Assembly (NCBI RefSeq): GCF_000021985.1 | Contig: NC_011901.1 | Location: 3,296,501 to 3,360,500 of the forward strand | Direction: 5' to 3' | Source of the DNA: Thioalkalivibrio sulfidiphilus HL-EbGr7 | Lineage (GTDB): Bacteria > Pseudomonadota > Gammaproteobacteria > Ectothiorhodospirales > Ectothiorhodospiraceae | DNA: 64,000 nt | In this document: piece by piece, positions 8,772 through 17,998 of the stretch | Numbering within the stretch: the first letter of the stretch is position 1 | Layout of the letters: each line of letters starts with the position of its first letter | The notes under the pieces: generated by a model | Told to the model about the DNA's origin: nothing | Seen by the model: only the letters and a program-made list of their open reading frames with translations | Databases searched by the model: none | Translations under genes and position numbers: made by a program

Positions 8772-8858
8772 GTACCCCGGCGCCCGGCCGGCACGGGGAA
8801 CTTGAGGGCGCCCCGGCAAACAAAAACCCTACCATTCAAGGTAATGAGAGGATTCGTC

Positions 8859-9989
8859 ATGACCCGATTCATCACCTGGCGCAGCCTGCTGGCCCTACTG
8901 CTCATCCTGCCCCTGGGCGTGGCCTGCGCTAACCCCAACCTGGACACGCGGGAACACGTGGTCAAGGTGGTGCCCCTGACCGACGGCCTGGAAAACCCCT
9001 GGTCCCTGGCCTTCCTGCCCAACGGCGACATGCTCATCACCGAGCGCCCCGGGCGTCTGCGCATCTTCCGCGACGGCCAGCTGCTGCCCGATCCCGTGGC
9101 CGGCCTGCCCGAGATCCGCGCCTTCCGCCAGGGTGGCCTGCTGGACATCGCCCTGCACCCGGACTTCGAGAACAACCGCCTGCTGTATCTCTCCTACGCC
9201 GCCAATCACCAGGGCGGCATCACCACCCGGGTGGCCCGGGGCCGCTTCGAGAACGACACCCTGCATGACGTGGAGGTGCTGTTCACCGCCGAGCCCGCCT
9301 CCGACAACGGCCGCCACTTCGGCTCCCGGCTGCTGTTCGACCGGGCCGGCTACCTGTACATCACCGTGGGCGACCGGGGCGACATGCCCCGGGCACAGGA
9401 CCTGAACGACCACGCCGGCAGCACCATCCGCCTGCACGACGACGGCCGCATCCCCGAGGACAACCCCTTCGTGGGCCGCAGTGACGCCCGCCCGGAGATC
9501 TACACCTACGGCAACCGCAACGCCCAGGGCATGGCCCTGCACCCGGACACCGGCGCCGTATGGCAGAACGAGCACGGCCCCCGGGGCGGCGACGAGCTCA
9601 ACCTGATCCGCGCCGGCGTGAACTACGGCTGGCCGGTGATCACCCACGGCGTCGAGTACTCCGGCGCCACCATCGGCGAGGGCCTCACCGAGAAGGAGGG
9701 CATGGAACAGCCGGTGCACCACTGGACCCCGTCCATCGCCCCGTCCGGCATGGCCTTCTACACCGGCGACGTGTTTCCCAACTGGCGCGGCAACGTCTTC
9801 GTCGGCGCCCTGGCCCACACCCACGTGACGCGCCTGGTCATGGACGGCGACCGGGTGGTGGAAGAGGAGCCCATGTTCAGGGAGATGGGCCAGCGCATCC
9901 GCGACGTGCGCCAGGGCCCGGACGGCTACCTGTACCTGCTCACCGACCACACCAACGGCCGGCTGCTGCGGGTGGAACCGGCGGAGTAA
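8859..9989 (+). CDS. PQQ-dependent aldose/sorbosone dehydrogenase-like protein
   Basis: About 376 residues with an N-terminal signal peptide ending in LPLGVACA. It is a soluble periplasmic six-bladed beta-propeller of the glucose/sorbosone dehydrogenase family (YliI/Asd type). Landmarks are GLENPWSLAFLPNGDMLITERPGRLR, the GGLLDIALHP blade, YTYGNRNAQGMALHP, WQNEHGPRGGDELN, NYGWPVITHG and PSGMAFYTGD. Family members oxidise aldose sugars with PQQ and pass electrons to the respiratory chain. No pqq biosynthesis gene is in the window. The ATG at 8859 puts the signal peptide at the N-terminus; an alternative start at 8844 adds five residues. It is monocistronic and ends just before a nested palindrome. 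Confidence 0.92.
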   Translation: MTRFITWRSLLALLLILPLGVACANPNLDTREHVVKVVPLTDGLENPWSLAFLPNGDMLITERPGRLRIFRDGQLLPDPVAGLPEIRAFRQGGLLDIALHPDFENNRLLYLSYAANHQGGITTRVARGRFENDTLHDVEVLFTAEPASDNGRHFGSRLLFDRAGYLYITVGDRGDMPRAQDLNDHAGSTIRLHDDGRIPEDNPFVGRSDARPEIYTYGNRNAQGMALHPDTGAVWQNEHGPRGGDELNLIRAGVNYGWPVITHGVEYSGATIGEGLTEKEGMEQPVHHWTPSIAPSGMAFYTGDVFPNWRGNVFVGALAHTHVTRLVMDGDRVVEEEPMFREMGQRIRDVRQGPDGYLYLLTDHTNGRLLRVEPAE

Positions 9990-10000
9990 GATCAGAAATT

Positions 10001-10153
10001 GCCGCAGAGGCGCGCAGGCGCAGAGAAATCAAGGGATCTGACAGGATTTACATGATTCACATGATGAAAAACCAATACCCGTGATGCAGTTTTTTCAATC
10101 CTGTTAATCATGTAAATCCTGTCAAACAGATTTTTCTTTGCGCCTCTGCGGCA
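10001..10153. repeat. Nested composite palindrome
   Basis: The outer arms GCCGCAGAGGCGC (10001 onwards) and GCGCCTCTGCGGC (ending 10153) enclose inner arms GACAGGATTTACATGATT (10040 onwards) and AATCATGTAAATCCTGTC (ending 10123). Two of the repeat families in this window are thus combined in one structure between the dehydrogenase gene and msrA. Confidence 0.8.
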
Positions 10154-10191
10154 GCTTGTCATGCCCTTGAACCCAACCGAGGACCAACGCC

Positions 10192-10837
<646 letters not shown>

Positions 10838-10851
<14 letters not shown>

Positions 10852-11407
10852 GTCCACCCTGCCGCCGGATGCGGCGGCGATCCTCGAGTTCTGGTTCTCC
10901 AGCCGGGTCAAGCCCCGCTGGTTTCATTCCACCCCGGAACTGGATGCCGAGATCCGCGAGCGCTTCGAGGCCCTCTGGCAACGGGGCCGTGCGGGGGAGC
11001 TGGACCACTGGGGCGAGACCGCGGAAGGCGCCCTGGCCCTGGCGATCCTGCTGGACCAGCTGCCGCTGAACATGTTCCGGGGTCATCCCGATGCCTTCTC
11101 CACCGAGGCCGCCGCCCGCCGGGTGGCCGATGCCGCCATCGCCGGGGGCCTGGACCAGCAGTTGCCCCCGGAGCAGCGCGCCTTTCTCTACCTGCCCTTC
11201 ATGCACAGCGAGGACCTGGACGACCAGGACCGCTCCGTAACCCTGTTCTCCCAGCCGGGCCTGGAATACAACCTCAAATGGGCCACCCATCACCGGGACA
11301 TCGTCGCCCGCTTCGGCCACTTCCCGCACCGCAACGCCATCCTTGGCCGGGAAAGCAGCCCGGAGGAGCAGGCGTGGCTGGAGAGTGGGGAGGGCTACGA
11401 AGGTTAA
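10838..11407 (+). CDS. DUF924 family protein
   Basis: A 189-residue protein with the DUF924 signatures [34 protein letters not shown] and [15 protein letters not shown]. The family is all-helical and TPR-like, and its biochemical role is not established. The start overlaps the end of msrA by 14 bp. The last codons, [19 protein letters not shown] to the stop, also fit the family, whose C-terminus conserves HRN. The stop TAA overlaps the first bases of the palindrome at 11406-11478. Membership is clear, function unknown. Confidence 0.9.
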
Positions 11408-11478
11408 GTGCGAAGTGTGAATTGGGAAGTTGGAAGGATAAACAACACTTCGTACTTCCCAATTCACACTTCGCACTT
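11406..11478. repeat. Perfect 25-bp inverted repeat at convergent gene ends
   Basis: Arm 11406-11430 is the exact reverse complement of arm 11454-11478, with a 23-base loop. The right arm encodes the last four residues and stop of the amidotransferase gene on the minus strand, while the left arm overlaps the stop of the DUF924 gene. It may act as a bidirectional transcription end although no T tract is present. Confidence 0.9.
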
Positions 11479-12249
11479 CTGATGCGCCGCATCCACCAGC
11501 GCCCGGAACAGGGCCTGCTGACTGCGCTTCTGCGGCAGGTACTCCGGGTGCCACTGCACGCCGATGGCGTAGCGCCGCTCGGTGTGCTCCACCGCCTGGA
11601 TCACCCCGTTGGCCTCCCGGGCCACCACCCGCAGGCCTTCGCCCAGCCGATCCACGCCCTGGTCGTGCAGGGCGTTCACGGGGCAGCGTTCGCAGCCCAG
11701 TATCTGCCGCAGCACGGAATCCGGCGCCAGGGCCACGGTCTTCCTCGGCAGCACGCTGCGGATCTGCGGGTGTTCCTCGTGGAAGCCCTCCAGCCCCTGG
11801 TGCAGGGAGCCGCCACAGACCACGTTCATGAGCTGCATGCCCCGGCAGATGCCCAGCAGGGGCAGATCCCGGTCCAGGGCGTCGCGGATCAGGGCCTGTT
11901 CCAGATGATCCCGGTCCGCATCCCCTTCCGGCGCATGGGTGAGCAGGGTGCGGCGCAGGGCCCACAGCAGCGGATAGACCAGCAGGCCCAGCAGGCGCTG
12001 ACCCAGGCGCGGTTCGGCGGCCTCGTAGTCCTCCAGCAGGGTGTGGCGGTGGGCCCCGTAGAGCACCGGGTCCACGTCGGCCCCGCCGCCGATGATCAGG
12101 CCGTCGAGCTTGAGTTCCGCCCGTGGCCGGCGCGGGGTGATACGCACCGCCCGACCGCCGGCGCGACGCACCGCGAACCAGCTGGCCATCCAGGCGGCCA
12201 GGCCGCCCCGGTCCGGGCCGGTGACGCCGATCAGGGGACGAGAGGACAT
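11464..12249 (-). CDS. Class I glutamine amidotransferase-like hydrolase (PuuD type)
   Basis: A 261-residue protein from the ATG at 12249. It has the class I glutamine amidotransferase (peptidase C26) layout: an oxyanion strand in DGLIIGGGADVDPVLYG, nucleophile Cys in LLGICRGMQLMNVV, and catalytic His with Glu in IGVQWHPEYLPQ. This matches gamma-glutamyl-GABA hydrolase (PuuD) relatives that cleave gamma-glutamyl amides. It starts one base after the stop of the amidoligase gene, so the two form a tight operon. The pair suggests one enzyme makes and the other trims or transfers a gamma-glutamyl-type amide. The last four residues (KCEV) and the stop come from a repeat arm. Confidence 0.85.
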   Translation of the reverse strand: MSSRPLIGVTGPDRGGLAAWMASWFAVRRAGGRAVRITPRRPRAELKLDGLIIGGGADVDPVLYGAHRHTLLEDYEAAEPRLGQRLLGLLVYPLLWALRRTLLTHAPEGDADRDHLEQALIRDALDRDLPLLGICRGMQLMNVVCGGSLHQGLEGFHEEHPQIRSVLPRKTVALAPDSVLRQILGCERCPVNALHDQGVDRLGEGLRVVAREANGVIQAVEHTERRYAIGVQWHPEYLPQKRSQQALFRALVDAAHQKCEV

Positions 12250-12250
12250 G

Positions 12251-13240
12251 TCAGTCCTGGAACAGCTCGACGAGGGCCGAGCGCCAGCGGTCGCCGATGC
12301 GCCCCAGGGCATGGCCCGGCGAGGCCAGGACCTCCTCGGACAGGGCCGCGAGACGCTCACGATCGTCGGCCAGGCGCTCCACCGCCACCCAGTCGTTCCA
12401 GGGCAGGGCCAGGCTCCAGTCCGGCTCGTCGATCTGGCAGTTGGGCAGGCGGTAGTGGAAGGCCGGGCGGGGCTTGACCAGGTGACGTTCCACCGGCGCG
12501 GCCATCACCCGCGCCCTGTCCACGTGGGTGAACAGCGGCAGCATGTCCAGGGGCCTGTTGCGGGTGGGATTGTCGCGCAGGTAGTCATCGATCAGGCCCG
12601 CCATGTCCGGGGCGTAATCGGCCGCCAGGATGCGCCGGGCATAGCGGCCGGGGAAGGGATTCACGTAGGGGGTGAAGCGCCGGGACAGGTCCACCTCGCC
12701 CCGCTCCATGAGCCATTCGTGTAGCAGCAGGAAGGCGCGCAGGATATCACGCAGATAGCCGGCCTCCAGGCAGGCCGCCTCCACGTTGAGCTGCAGGCCG
12801 AAGGCGTAGAGCAGGGAGGCATGGGTGCCCAGGGCACCCTTGTTGCGCAGGGCCTCGCGCAGTTCGTCCAGTTCTGGCAGCGCCGTCCAGGGCACCGGCG
12901 GGGCCACCAGTTCGTGGGGCACCACCAGGCCGGCCAGGTCCGAGAGCACCTCGTCGAGCCCCGCCTCCGGGTCCACCTCAACCCCCAGGCGGCGCAGGAA
13001 TTTCAGGTACTCCCGCTCCTTGAGCAGGTTGCTGTCCAACTCCAGCTGGAAGTCACCGTGACGGGTCCCGCGCACGTGGACCACGAAGGGGTTGTCGGAC
13101 TCGATGCGCCCGCCAAAGGCCCGCTGCACGGCCCGGGCCATGTCGGGCAGGGAGATCTGCGCCATCTCCATCTCCACGCCCACCCGGCGTATCTCGTCCC
13201 CGGCGGTGCGGGTCTCGGGGAGCTGCATGAAGCACGTCAT
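12251..13240 (-). CDS. Amidoligase family protein (glutamine-synthetase-like fold)
   Basis: A 329-residue protein with the signatures of the putative amidoligase family (Amidoligase_2). The N-terminal VGVEMEM (residues 20-26) is the metal-binding Glu strand of the glutamine synthetase/GCS fold. GDFQLELDSN is a second acidic strand. Later stretches LQLNVEAACLE and FTPYVNPFPGRYARRILAADYAPDM also look family-like. Such enzymes are proposed to use ATP to join an amine to a carboxylate, forming peptide or amide bonds. Its immediate downstream partner is a PuuD-like amidotransferase, a pairing known from comparative genomics of this family. Substrate and product are unknown. A start downstream of the first ATG is possible. 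Confidence 0.8.
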   Translation of the reverse strand: MTCFMQLPETRTAGDEIRRVGVEMEMAQISLPDMARAVQRAFGGRIESDNPFVVHVRGTRHGDFQLELDSNLLKEREYLKFLRRLGVEVDPEAGLDEVLSDLAGLVVPHELVAPPVPWTALPELDELREALRNKGALGTHASLLYAFGLQLNVEAACLEAGYLRDILRAFLLLHEWLMERGEVDLSRRFTPYVNPFPGRYARRILAADYAPDMAGLIDDYLRDNPTRNRPLDMLPLFTHVDRARVMAAPVERHLVKPRPAFHYRLPNCQIDEPDWSLALPWNDWVAVERLADDRERLAALSEEVLASPGHALGRIGDRWRSALVELFQD

Positions 13241-13819
13241 GGTGCGCCTCGGGTCATCGGGTACGAAGCGATGTGTGCGTACATGAAACCCAGTCTAACA
13301 AGATGCCCTCGCCGCCCTGATGACAATACGCCCCATGCTGGCAGTTCGGGTTGTGCCGGCATGCTGATAATCCAAATATCGTTAAATAATAATTAACATG
13401 GATACAAATATTTAATTGGTCTGGCAACTTTCTGTTTTTCCGTAATTAATCATGGACAAATCTATTTTTTAGATGTGAATGAGCGAATTTTTGTATGAAT
13501 ACAATCACGCTTCCGTCACATAAAGCGCCCGTCGGCAGATTGACGGCAGTCGTCAGATTGTCAGATTCTCGAAAGTGCTCAAACACGGTTTCAGGGATCC
13601 TGGAGCCCGGTCGCGCATCCTCCAGATCCCCGGAGATGCCACCCAGGAGCTGCGGCGGCGGTCGCTTACGGACAGCCACCAGCGCCGCCCACTCGCCAGG
13701 ATGGCCGGCCATACCCCATGGCCAGGGTCCGGGAAGACCCCATAAAACACAAAAATAAAGATGCGCTACTGCCTTCGCCGGCAGATTCGCGCCGAAATTA
13801 TATTTTGGAGGAGTCCAAC
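13241..13819. other. Long intergenic region upstream of the multicopper oxidase operon
   Basis: This 579-bp stretch separates divergent genes. Bases about 13360-13510 are strikingly AT-rich compared with the flanks and probably hold the regulatory DNA for the amidoligase and copper oxidase operons. I see no confident -35/-10 pair, no T-tract terminator and no convincing coding sequence; the open frames here have poor composition and no ribosome binding site. Confidence 0.5.
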
Positions 13820-14860
13820 ATGCAGAGAAGACAATTCCTCAGGGCCGGCGCGGCCCTGACGGCGGGTTGCGCCGTGGCCGGCCCCCTGGGCCTGCTCTCC
13901 TGGTCCCCAAGGGCCGAGGCTGCCAACCTGAGCGTCACCCTCACTGCCCGCCGGGGCAACGTCACCATGATCGACGGCACCCAGGCGACCCTGTTCACCT
14001 TCAGCCACAACGGCCAGATGTCCTTCCCCGGCGCCACCCTGGTGTGCCAGGAAGGCGACACCCTCACGGTGAACCTCGTCAACCAGCTCTACACCCGGGT
14101 GGCCTTCAAGGTGGGCGGCACCGCGATCCGCACCACCGTGAACAGCCGCAGCTCCAGGGCCTTCAGCTTCAACGCCCCGGCCGCCGGCACCTATCTCTAC
14201 TACGACGACCAGAACAACGGCGTGAACCGCATCATGGGCCTGCACGGCGCACTGATCGTCATGCCCTCGGGCATCAAGAACCGCTCCTTCAGCGGCGGCC
14301 CCACCTTCGTGCGCCAGTACAAGTGGCTGCTGGGCAACGTGGACCCGGTCTGGGGCCAGCAGGTGCAGAGCCAGGGCGACAACCGGGTCACCCAGATCAA
14401 CCCGGACAGCTTCATGCCCAGGTACTTCACCATCAACGGCCTGGCCTACGAGGACACCCACGAGTACAACACCGAGATCTCCGGCCATTACGGCGAGGCG
14501 GCCCTGGTGCGCCTGCTCAACGCCGGCGGCATGGTGCACTCGCCCCACTTCCACGGCAACCACGTGGACATCGTCAGCGTCAATCACCAGAACTTCGCCA
14601 GCAACCGCAAGAAAAAGGACGTCGTCTCCATGTTCCCCCTGGACGTGCGCGACGTGATCTTCCCCTTCAACCCGCCCCCCGATGCCTGGCCGCCGGTCAC
14701 GCCCAACCGCATGCAGCATTTCCCCATGCACTGCCATGCGGAGATGTCGCAGACCGCCGGCGGCGGACTCTACCCCCACGGCATGCACGCACCCATCGTG
14801 ATGGGTATGGCACCTGCCCAGGAGTCCGACCTGAACCAGACCGTGAACAACCTGCCCTGA
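13820..14860 (+). CDS. Multicopper oxidase-like protein, Tat-exported (half 1)
   Basis: 346 residues with a twin-arginine signal (RRQFLRAGAALTAG, residues 3-16), so it is probably exported folded. Two cupredoxin-like domains follow. The second carries the C-terminal-type copper motifs of multicopper oxidases: HSPHFHGNH (240-248) and MHCHAEMS (303-310). In the first domain the expected Y-H-x-H motif reads YYDD (127-130), so its copper ligands are missing. The start has the ribosome binding site GGAGGAG. The next gene carries the complementary motifs (HHHG and YHCH), suggesting the pair forms one enzyme. Probable roles are copper handling, metal oxidation or oxygen-dependent oxidation; the substrate is unknown. 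Confidence 0.85.
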   Translation: MQRRQFLRAGAALTAGCAVAGPLGLLSWSPRAEAANLSVTLTARRGNVTMIDGTQATLFTFSHNGQMSFPGATLVCQEGDTLTVNLVNQLYTRVAFKVGGTAIRTTVNSRSSRAFSFNAPAAGTYLYYDDQNNGVNRIMGLHGALIVMPSGIKNRSFSGGPTFVRQYKWLLGNVDPVWGQQVQSQGDNRVTQINPDSFMPRYFTINGLAYEDTHEYNTEISGHYGEAALVRLLNAGGMVHSPHFHGNHVDIVSVNHQNFASNRKKKDVVSMFPLDVRDVIFPFNPPPDAWPPVTPNRMQHFPMHCHAEMSQTAGGGLYPHGMHAPIVMGMAPAQESDLNQTVNNLP

Positions 14861-14903
14861 GGCAGGCCCTCACACCAGGCATTCGATTCGAGGAGACAAG
14901 ATC

Positions 14904-16019
14904 ATGAGCAGAATGAGCACAACCAGCAGCGGCGGTCATAGCGGCGGCGGCGGTGGCATGGGTGGCGGCGGCATGGGCGGCGGCTGCAACGCCGGCATCG
15001 CCGGCAACTGCGGCCTGCACATCGACGCCCCGGCCACCCCCAACCGGGTCACCCCGGACGTGGAGTTCTTCCTGACCACCTTCATGCAGGGCAGCCAGGT
15101 CATCAACGGTGTCGAGGTCCCCATCTGGGGCTTCAACATGGACGGCGGTATGGGCGGTATGGGCGGCATGGGCGGCGGTGATGACGGCGGCATGGGTGGT
15201 GGCGGCGGCGGCATGATGGGCGGCACCATGCCCAACCCGCCCATGCGCGTGCGTCAGGGCCAGATCGTGCACACCCACCTGAACGCCATGGCCATGATGG
15301 CCCCGCACACCGTGCATCACCACGGCATCGAGCCCGACACCTTCAACGACGGCGTGGGCCACTACTCCTTCGACGTGCTGGGCCAGTACACCTACCAGTG
15401 GCGCGCCTCCCAGGCGGGGACCTACTTCTACCACTGCCACGTGAACACCGTGCTGCACGCGGAGATGGGCATGTACGGCGCCCTGATCATCGACCCGCCG
15501 GAAGGCCCTGGCCGTGCCTACCAGAACGGCCCCACCTATGACGTGGAGGCCATCTGGGCGGTGGACGACATCGACATGGCCTGGCACTGCAAGCCCTGGG
15601 ATGCGGCCCTGTGCGGCGGGGACGCGGGTCTCAATAACTTCAACCCGGAGATCTTTTGCATCAACGGCATCGGCGAGGACCTGAGCGAGACCCACGCCTC
15701 CGTGGTGGTCAACGCCAGTCGCGGCCAGCGGGTGCTTCTGCGCTACATCATGGCCGGCTACGTGCCGCAGAAGGTGAAGTTCCCCGCTGCCCTGGGTGCC
15801 TTCCAGGTGGTGGCCGAGGACGGGCGCCCCCTGCCGGTCATCGAGACCAAAGCCGCGGGCAGCGAGATCCTGATGACACCAGCGGAGCGTTACGACCTGA
15901 TCTTTACGCCCCAGACGGCCGGTTCCTTCCCGGTGGAGATCGATTTCTTCGACTACCGGGCGGCCTCCGGGAACCTGCGCAAGATCGGTTCCATCCGCAC
16001 CCGCTTCAACATCTCGTGA
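14904..16019 (+). CDS. Multicopper oxidase-like protein with Gly-Met-rich loops (half 2)
   Basis: 371 residues. The N-terminus (about 9-28) and a second stretch (about 80-108) are made of Gly, Met and Asp, in GMGGG-type repeats that could bind copper through methionines. The first cupredoxin domain holds the trinuclear and type 1 motifs HHHGIE (138-143) and YHCHVNTVLHAEMGM (176-190). The second domain (about 205-371) lacks obvious copper ligands. There is no signal peptide, unlike its Tat-exported partner 43 bp upstream, so it may be co-exported as a folded complex. A ribosome binding site (GAGGAGA) precedes the ATG. It is shorter than single-chain three-domain enzymes, which supports a split arrangement. 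Confidence 0.83.
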   Translation: MSRMSTTSSGGHSGGGGGMGGGGMGGGCNAGIAGNCGLHIDAPATPNRVTPDVEFFLTTFMQGSQVINGVEVPIWGFNMDGGMGGMGGMGGGDDGGMGGGGGGMMGGTMPNPPMRVRQGQIVHTHLNAMAMMAPHTVHHHGIEPDTFNDGVGHYSFDVLGQYTYQWRASQAGTYFYHCHVNTVLHAEMGMYGALIIDPPEGPGRAYQNGPTYDVEAIWAVDDIDMAWHCKPWDAALCGGDAGLNNFNPEIFCINGIGEDLSETHASVVVNASRGQRVLLRYIMAGYVPQKVKFPAALGAFQVVAEDGRPLPVIETKAAGSEILMTPAERYDLIFTPQTAGSFPVEIDFFDYRAASGNLRKIGSIRTRFNIS

Positions 16020-16079
16020 CCGGCGCCGGGTGGCGGAGACGACTCCGCCACCCGGTCTCAGACACGAAGGAGAAGTGAC

Positions 16080-16865
16080 ATGCCAAAACAACTGCCTTGC
16101 CTGTTCGCCGTTCTGCTCTTGCTGCTGGCCGGCCATGCACAGGCATCCCATGCCAACGAGGCCGACTGGCGGCTCTTCGAAGCCGCCTACCGGGGAGACG
16201 TGGCCGAGGCCACCCGCCTGATCAAGGAGGGTGCCGACGTCAACCGGGCCCACCGGCCCTGGGGGCTGACGCCCCTGCTGGTGGCCGTGGGGGTGAGCGA
16301 GCCCATGACTGACCTGCTCATCCGCGCCGGCGCCGACCTGAACGCCCGGGAACGTGAAGGCGTGACCGTGCTCATGAAGGCGGTACACGGCGGCAGGCCC
16401 GAGGTGGTGCATCGCCTGCTGCAGGAACCGGAACTGGTGATCGACACCCCCGGCCCCCGGGGCAACACCGCGCTGACCTACGCCATCCTGTACGGTCACG
16501 CGGAGATGGTGGAGGCCCTGATCGAGAAGGGTGCCGACGTGAACGTCGCCCGGGCCAACGGCACCACGCCCAAGGCCATCGCCGACCACATGCACGCCCT
16601 GGCCCTGGCCATGCCCGAGGCCGGCGCGCATCACGGCCACCATGGCCATCACGCCAGCCATCATGGCGACATGCATCACGGCCATGCCGGTCATGACCAC
16701 CCCATGCGCACCCGGGCCGAGGCCGTGGCCTCCTACAGCCGCGTCCTGGCCGCCCTGGAAAACGCCGGCGCCGCGAAGGCCCCTCAGCAATGCCACCACA
16801 ACCGTGGCGAACCCCATAACCACAACAATAAACAACAACATCACCACCACCACGGACACCACTGA
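16080..16865 (+). CDS. Exported ankyrin-repeat protein with His-rich tail
   Basis: A 261-residue protein with a signal peptide (residues 1-23, ending HAQA). Four ankyrin repeats (about 27-165) have clear family marks: DWRLFEAAYRGDVAEATRLI, GADVNRAHRPWGLTPLLVAV, GVTVLMKAVHGGRPEVVHRLL and GNTALTYAILYGHAEMVEALI. The tail has two histidine clusters: about 184-210 (HHGHHGHHASHHGDMHHGHAG) and the extreme C-terminus with runs of His and Asn. Such clusters commonly bind Cu, Zn or Ni. It is the third gene of the copper oxidase operon and is followed by a terminator. A periplasmic copper buffer or metal-delivery role for the two oxidases is a reasonable inference. Confidence 0.88.
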   Translation: MPKQLPCLFAVLLLLLAGHAQASHANEADWRLFEAAYRGDVAEATRLIKEGADVNRAHRPWGLTPLLVAVGVSEPMTDLLIRAGADLNAREREGVTVLMKAVHGGRPEVVHRLLQEPELVIDTPGPRGNTALTYAILYGHAEMVEALIEKGADVNVARANGTTPKAIADHMHALALAMPEAGAHHGHHGHHASHHGDMHHGHAGHDHPMRTRAEAVASYSRVLAALENAGAAKAPQQCHHNRGEPHNHNNKQQHHHHHGHH

Positions 16866-16891
16866 GGAGTCCCTGACGGTGCACAACCCTG

Positions 16892-16917
16892 ACGCCCCCT
16901 CGTGGGGCGTTTTCTTT
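16892..16917 (+). terminator. Rho-independent terminator of the copper oxidase operon
   Basis: The hairpin ACGCCCC-CTCGT-GGGGCGT is followed by TTTCTTT, 27 bp past the ankyrin gene stop. Confidence 0.9.
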
Positions 16918-16943
16918 GCCTGACTGGCGAATCCCCAAAAGCC

Positions 16944-17034
16944 CAACGCAAAGGCGCGAAGACGCAAAGATCGCAAGGGGTTTTTTATCCAGAAGATTTA
17001 TAGCGTTCCTTTGCGTCTTAGCGCCTTTGCGTTG
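16944..17034. repeat. Palindromic repeat (CAACGCAAAGGCGCGAAGACG type)
   Basis: The left arm begins CAACGCAAAGGCGCGAAGAC and the right arm ends GTCTTAGCGCCTTTGCGTTG. They pair with few mismatches around a roughly 40-base loop. It lies between the copper operon terminator and lutA. Confidence 0.85.
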
Positions 17035-17086
17035 AATGCCTTTTAACCAGGTTTATTCGGTATGCCCCAAGGCCTAATATGGGCCC

Positions 17087-17857
17087 ATGACACCATCCCC
17101 CAAACCGCGCGTCGCGCTGTTCGTCACCTGCCTGGTGGACCTGTACCGGCCCGCGGTGGGGTTTGCCGCCGTGAAGCTGCTGGAGGATGCCGGCTGCCAG
17201 GTGTCGGTGCCCGGGACCCAGACCTGCTGCGGCCAGCCCGCCTACAACAGCGGCGACAACGCCAGCGCCGCCGCCCTCGCCCGACAGGTCATCGAGGCCT
17301 TCGAGGGCTACGACTACACCGTGCTGCCCTCCGGCTCCTGTGCCGGCATGATCCAGTACTTCCCGCGCCTGTTCGACACCGAGCCGGACTGGAAGACCCG
17401 CGCCCAGGCATTCGCGGACAGGACCCATGAGCTCATGAGTTTCCTCACCGATGTATGCGGTGTCCAAACCATTTCCGCCAGCTATCCCGAGACAGTGACC
17501 TACCACGACAGCTGCTCCGGCCTGCGCCAGCTGGGCATCAAGCAGCAGCCGCGCACGCTCCTTGCCAGCGTCGACGGTCTGACGCTGGAAGAGATGCCCG
17601 ACGCGGAGGTCTGCTGCGGTTTCGGCGGCACCTTCTGCGTGAAGTACCCGGAGATCTCCGGGCGCATGGTGGATGACAAGGCGAGCAACATCACCGCCAC
17701 CGGCGCCAGCACCGTGCTGGGCGGCGATCTCGGCTGCCTGCTCAACATCGCCGGCCGCCTCAAGGCCACCGGCAGCCCCGTGAAGGTACGCCATGCCGCC
17801 GAGGTGCTGGCCGGGATGACGGACCAGCCGGGGCTGGGAGATCCGGAGAAAGAATGA
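17087..17857 (+). CDS. lutA: L-lactate utilisation Fe-S protein LutA (LldE)
   Basis: A 256-residue member of the cysteine-rich (CCG) domain family. It forms, with LutB and LutC, the flavin-independent L-lactate oxidising complex that feeds electrons to the respiratory chain. Two CCG blocks are present: PGTQTCCGQPAYNSGD with PSGSCAGM, and YHDSCSGLRQLG with EVCCGFGGTFCVKYPEIS. These are predicted iron-sulfur ligands. It is followed by lutB and lutC in the usual order, but with a 141-bp repeat-filled gap before lutB. The ATG at 17087 gives the normal family length. Confidence 0.94.
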   Translation: MTPSPKPRVALFVTCLVDLYRPAVGFAAVKLLEDAGCQVSVPGTQTCCGQPAYNSGDNASAAALARQVIEAFEGYDYTVLPSGSCAGMIQYFPRLFDTEPDWKTRAQAFADRTHELMSFLTDVCGVQTISASYPETVTYHDSCSGLRQLGIKQQPRTLLASVDGLTLEEMPDAEVCCGFGGTFCVKYPEISGRMVDDKASNITATGASTVLGGDLGCLLNIAGRLKATGSPVKVRHAAEVLAGMTDQPGLGDPEKE

Positions 17858-17868
17858 AAAGGCGATTT

Positions 17869-17984
17869 GCCACAGAGGGCACAGAGGACACAGAGGTGAA
17901 GGCCAAGTCAGAACGCGGGAACTGACGACATCGAGTTCTGATCGCATGTCGTTCTTTCTGGCTTATCTCTGTGACCTCTGTGGC
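17869..17984. repeat. Palindromic repeat (GCCACAGAGGGCACAGAG type) inside the lut operon
   Basis: The left arm GCCACAGAGGGCACAGAGGA and the right arm ending GTGACCTCTGTGGC are imperfect reverse complements. Further pairing in the loop region (GACGACAT against ATGTCGTTC) is possible. The structure fills the gap between lutA and lutB and could influence relative expression. Confidence 0.8.
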
Positions 17985-17998
17985 TAAAAAGGTATTTC

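Noticed and set aside
13495-13758. 87-residue open frame upstream of the copper oxidase operon
   Set aside because: Composition is non-coding, there is no ribosome binding site, and it overlaps likely regulatory DNA.
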